From contig NZ_JACBXD010000037.1 in assembly GCF_013870525.1 (NCBI RefSeq), forward strand, positions 1-64,000: 64,000 nt of DNA. Reading direction: 5' to 3'. The first letter of the stretch is position 1. Every line of letters starts with the position of its first letter. The notes below the pieces were generated by a model. It worked only from the letters and a program-made list of their open reading frames with translations, was not told the DNA's origin and did no database searches. Source of the stretch: Amycolatopsis pittospori. Its GTDB lineage: Bacteria > Actinomycetota > Actinomycetes > Mycobacteriales > Pseudonocardiaceae. The translations under genes and the position numbers were made by a program. Positions 61,280-64,000 of the stretch are shown here, in pieces.

Positions 61280-61990
61280 ATGGTGGAAAGGCTTTACTTC
61301 CGGCAGTTGCTCGCGGGCCGTGACTTCGCGGTGGGGGATCCGGTCGCGACGCAGATGGTCAACTTCGCCTACCTGATCGGCGACCGGGAGACGAACGAGG
61401 CCGTCATCGTCGATCCGGCGTACGCCGTGGGCGATCTTCTCGACCTGCTGGAAGCCGACGGCATGCGGCTGACCGGCGTCCTCGCCACACACCACCACCC
61501 CGACCACGTCGGCGGCGAGATGATGGGCTTCTCACTGCCCGGGATCGCGGAACTGCTGGAGCGCGTCCAGGTACCGATCCACGTCAACGGCGCGGAGGCC
61601 GAGTGGGTCCGCCGGATCACCGGCGTCTCCGAAACCGATCTGCGCTCGCACGAACACGACGAGGTCCTCGAAGTCGGCGCGATCCCGATCCGGTTGCTGC
61701 ACACGCCCGGGCACACGCCGGGCAGCCAGTGCTTCCTCGTCGACGGGCGGCTCGTCTCCGGCGACACGCTGTTCCTCGAAGGCTGCGGCCGCACCGATTT
61801 CCCCGGCGGTGACGTGGAAGCCATCTACCGGAGCCTGCAATGGCTGGCGGGCCTCGACGGCGACCCGGTCGTCTACCCGGGGCACCAGTACTCGGCCGAA
61901 CCGTCGGCGAACCTTTCGCGCGTGAAGGACACGAACTTCGTGTTCCAGCCGAAGTCGCTGGACGAATGGCGGCTGATGTTCGACGGGTGA
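61280..61990 (+). CDS. metallo-beta-lactamase-fold hydrolase (glyoxalase II / persulfide dioxygenase-like)
   Basis: This 236-aa protein has metal ligands in LATHHHPDHVGGE (HxHxDH), LLHTPGHTPGSQCFLV and LVSGDTLFLEGCGRTDFPGG, and the final His in VVYPGHQYS. The GRTDFPGGD motif occurs in the glyoxalase II / ETHE1-type branch. It probably hydrolyses a thioester or oxidises a persulfide. The flanking DinB and SsuD genes hint at thiol or sulfur metabolism, which is inference. ATG 61280 is taken as a leaderless start; GTG 61274 is an alternative. Confidence 0.8.
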   Translation: MVERLYFRQLLAGRDFAVGDPVATQMVNFAYLIGDRETNEAVIVDPAYAVGDLLDLLEADGMRLTGVLATHHHPDHVGGEMMGFSLPGIAELLERVQVPIHVNGAEAEWVRRITGVSETDLRSHEHDEVLEVGAIPIRLLHTPGHTPGSQCFLVDGRLVSGDTLFLEGCGRTDFPGGDVEAIYRSLQWLAGLDGDPVVYPGHQYSAEPSANLSRVKDTNFVFQPKSLDEWRLMFDG

Positions 61991-62055
61991 CCACATGGCG
62001 GGACGGAACGCCCGCCGATTGACCCGGTCGGTCCCGCGAGCCGAAGCTCGGGAGC

Positions 62056-63159
62056 GTGACGGTCAAGCTGCATTGGTTCCTGCCCACCACCGGCGACGGC
62101 CGGACGATCGTGGAGCACTTCCACGCCAGTCGCGCCGCCGGGGCGACGGCCGCGCGCGAGCCGAGTCTCGACTATCTCGCGCAGGTCGCCCGCGCCGCTG
62201 AAAGCAACGGCTTCGAGGGTGTCCTGACGCCCACCGGGACCTGGTGCGAGGACGCGTGGCTGACGACGGCGGCGCTGATCCGGGAGACGAGAACGCTCAA
62301 GTTTCTCGTCGCGTTCCGGCCGGGCACGGTCTCGCCGACGCTGGCCGCGCAGATGGCCGGGACCTTCCAGCGGATCTCGCAGGGGCGCGTGCTGCTCAAC
62401 GTCGTCACCGGCGGGGACGCGGTCGAGCAGCGGCGATTCGGCGACTGGCACGACCATGACCGGCGTTACGCCCGGACAGGCGAGTTCCTCGAGATCGTGC
62501 GCGGGGTGTGGAGCGGCAGGCCCTTCGACTACGACGGCGAGCATCTCAAGGTCGAGGGCGCGACCACCCGGGCGGCGCCGGATCCGGTGCCGCCGATCTA
62601 CTTCGGCGGTTCGTCCGCGGCGGCGCTTCCGATCGCGGCTCGGCACGCCGACGTCTACCTGACCTGGGGTGAACCGCCCGCGCAGGTCGCGGAGAAAATC
62701 GCCAAGGTCCGGGAACTCGCCGAGGAACAGGGCCGGAAGCTCCGGTTCGGCATCCGGCTGCACACGTTGTCGCGCGACACGGCCGCGGAAGCGTGGGCCG
62801 AGGCGGGCAAACTGCTGGACGCGATCGATCCCGCCCGGATCGCCCATACCCAGAAACAGTTGTCCGCCAGCGAATCCGTCGGCCAGCAGCGGATGGCCGC
62901 GCTGCACGGCGGCAAGACCGACGGCGGAGTCCGCGGTCTGGAGATCCACCCGAACCTCTGGGCGGGCATCGGGCTGGTGCGCGGGGGAGCGGGCACGGCG
63001 CTCGTCGGCAGCCACAGCGAGGTCGCCGACCTCATCGAGGAATACCACGCGCACGGCATCGAGGAGTTCGTCCTCTCCGGCTATCCGCACCTGGAGGAGG
63101 CGTACTGGTTCGGCGAAGGCGTCCGGCCGGAGTTGATCCGCCGGGGACTTCTCGCGTAG
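62056..63159 (+). CDS. ssuD: FMNH2-dependent alkanesulfonate monooxygenase-like protein
   Basis: This 367-aa luciferase-fold protein has SsuD-type signatures: LHWFLPTTGDGRTI at the N-terminus, TLKFLVAFRPGTVSPTLAAQMAGTFQ (about 80-105), LLNVVTGGD, PPIYFGGSSAAAL and EFVLSGYPHLEEAYWFGE. SsuD releases sulfite from alkanesulfonates using FMNH2. No SsuABC transporter or SsuE reductase is adjacent, so the substrate assignment is by family only. GTG start; monocistronic or coupled to the hydrolase gene 65 bp upstream. Confidence 0.85.
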   Translation: MTVKLHWFLPTTGDGRTIVEHFHASRAAGATAAREPSLDYLAQVARAAESNGFEGVLTPTGTWCEDAWLTTAALIRETRTLKFLVAFRPGTVSPTLAAQMAGTFQRISQGRVLLNVVTGGDAVEQRRFGDWHDHDRRYARTGEFLEIVRGVWSGRPFDYDGEHLKVEGATTRAAPDPVPPIYFGGSSAAALPIAARHADVYLTWGEPPAQVAEKIAKVRELAEEQGRKLRFGIRLHTLSRDTAAEAWAEAGKLLDAIDPARIAHTQKQLSASESVGQQRMAALHGGKTDGGVRGLEIHPNLWAGIGLVRGGAGTALVGSHSEVADLIEEYHAHGIEEFVLSGYPHLEEAYWFGEGVRPELIRRGLLA

Positions 63160-63206
63160 TGAGGGTGAGCCGAACGTCGCGTGGTCGGCGCGGGGGCCGC
63201 GGGTGG

Positions 63207-63255
63207 CGTTCATGAAGGAATCGGGACATCGAGCGTCCTGATTCCTTCATGAACG
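63207..63255. repeat. dispersed palindromic element, copy 3
   Basis: 21-nt arms (left arm starts CGTTCATGAAGGAATC) with one mismatch surround loop ATCGAGC. The loop is the reverse complement of the loop in copy 1, so the element is inserted in opposite orientation. Confidence 0.85.
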
Positions 63256-63377
63256 AGCCCCAGGAACACCTGCGAAAGCGGGGTCGCTGTCGTCCTTTCC
63301 GTGAAACTGCGACGAGAGCCTTCGACTTCACCACCAAATCCGCCCGCGAAGACGACACGTTCGGCCTTCTCCGCAAT

Positions 63378-63400
63378 AACCCGAATCGCTATTCACGACC
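63378..63400. repeat. decayed half copy of the post-mbtH palindrome
   Basis: These 23 bases match the right arm of the 52881-52930 palindrome at 21 positions. The left arm is absent. Confidence 0.6.
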
Positions 63401-63429
63401 CCTCAACCCGGTAGGGGCGCTGAGGAGAG

Positions 63430-63488
63430 GGTGTTGCGAAAGCCACTTTCGCAACCTTCAACGTTGCGAAAGTGGCTTTCGCAACACC
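63430..63488. repeat. 26-nt perfect palindrome with 7-nt loop
   Basis: The arms (left arm starts GGTGTTGCGAAAGCCAC) are perfectly complementary around loop CTTCAAC. Each arm is itself palindromic (GTTGCGAAAG / CTTTCGCAAC), allowing a cruciform-like or double-hairpin fold. Confidence 0.85.
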
Positions 63489-63528
63489 ACCTGCGGGCCC
63501 AGCGGAGTTGATCCGCCGGACTCCACGC

Positions 63529-64000
63529 TCAACCCCAGCGCTGGGACGCGTAGACGACGACGTTGTCCCGATAGGACCGTTTCGCCGCGTCGAAACTGCC
63601 ACCACAGGTGATCAACCGGAGCGCGCTTCCCGGCGTGGGCCCGTAGACGGCCTGGGTCGGGAAGTCGTCCTTCGGGTAACGCTGGACGGAATCCACCCAG
63701 AACACGCCTTCACGACCATCGGACCGCGCGACGCGGATCTCGTCACCGGCCCGCAGGTCGCGCAGCCGGAAGAAGGGCGCCGGACCGGTGCGCGAGTCGA
63801 CGTGCGCGGCGATGACGGCGGGCCCGGGATCGCCCGGCACCGGGCCGTCCCGGTACCAGCCGACGTCGGAAAACCGTTCGGGCGCTTGGAGTTCGCCCGC
63901 CGCGCCGAGGGCGAGCGGGATGAGCCCGGACTGATCGAACCCGATCGCCGGGATCGTCAGCCGGGCAGGTGACACCTCCGCCTCGGCGGGCAGGGGGAGC
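63529..64000 (-). CDS. class F sortase, 5' end outside the window
   Basis: 157 codons are visible, reading in from the right edge without a start. The sortase beta-barrel shows LTIPAIGFDQSG, VIAAHVDSRTGPAPFFRL with the catalytic His, LRLITCGGSFD with the catalytic Cys, and the Arg in KRSYRDNVVVYA. This is the short class F type common in actinomycetes, with an N-terminal anchor expected beyond the edge. No sortase substrate is seen nearby. Confidence 0.85.
   Translation of the reverse strand, partial: LPLPAEAEVSPARLTIPAIGFDQSGLIPLALGAAGELQAPERFSDVGWYRDGPVPGDPGPAVIAAHVDSRTGPAPFFRLRDLRAGDEIRVARSDGREGVFWVDSVQRYPKDDFPTQAVYGPTPGSALRLITCGGSFDAAKRSYRDNVVVYASQRWG

Larger units (their letters stand above)
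63160..63528. other. 369-bp intergenic region dense in palindromes
   Basis: No gene is supported here. It lies between the stops of the converging SsuD-like and sortase genes. It carries a copy of the dispersed palindrome, a half copy of the element found after mbtH, and a 26-nt perfect palindrome, all within 280 bp. Confidence 0.7.

Overview
The window looks like a chromosomal piece of a high-GC actinomycete, most likely Pseudonocardiaceae and probably Amycolatopsis. This is inferred from about 70% GC, strong G/C wobble bias, GTG/TTG starts, leaderless genes, DasR-type and DmdR1/IdeR-type operators, and a siderophore locus resembling that of albachelin from Amycolatopsis alba. No prophage, insertion sequence, CRISPR array or replication origin was recognised.

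Left part (1-28.8 kb): mostly ordinary accessory metabolism and secreted functions. In order: an MFS / GAF / amidohydrolase operon divergent from an RpiR regulator; a VanZ-RDD membrane protein; a secreted beta-propeller; an APH-fold kinase; a streptogrisin-like protease; a luciferase-like monooxygenase; a DsbA-VKOR disulfide-forming pair; a half-size MFS protein; a small secreted protein; a VOC protein; tRNA-Pro(GGG); a secreted alginate-lyase-like protein. Then come a putative galactose/galactonate oxidation locus (lactonase, SDR, dehydratase), a GH18 chitinase under two DasR-type sites, an ECF sigma factor with a CU044_5270-type partner, a PaaX regulator with an enoyl-CoA hydratase, an ABC-F protein, and a second ECF sigma factor with a flavin/F420-type oxidoreductase.

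Centre (27.8-59.9 kb): a complete-looking hydroxamate siderophore cluster. It holds an N5-hydroxyornithine formyltransferase, an ornithine N5-monooxygenase, one giant six-module NRPS (7457 aa), an MbtH protein, a ferri-siderophore binding lipoprotein, a heterodimeric ABC transporter of the exporter fold, and two FecCD permeases. Operator-like iron boxes lie before every transcription unit. Adenylation signatures read by eye give hydroxyornithine with an in-line N-methyltransferase at module 3 and Ser at modules 4 and 5. This matches an albachelin-type hexapeptide, but module 2 has a non-Ser signature. The module 2/3 junction carries two successive domains (E2 and C3) that have both lost the catalytic His of HHxxxDG. 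There is no thioesterase, and the line ends in an intact epimerization domain.

Right part (59.9-64 kb): a DMT-type transporter, a DinB protein, a metallo-beta-lactamase-fold hydrolase, an SsuD-like monooxygenase and a truncated class F sortase. Intergenic regions across the window carry long, near-perfect palindromes, several with 7-nt loops. Three copies share the same arms, which suggests a dispersed palindromic element family.
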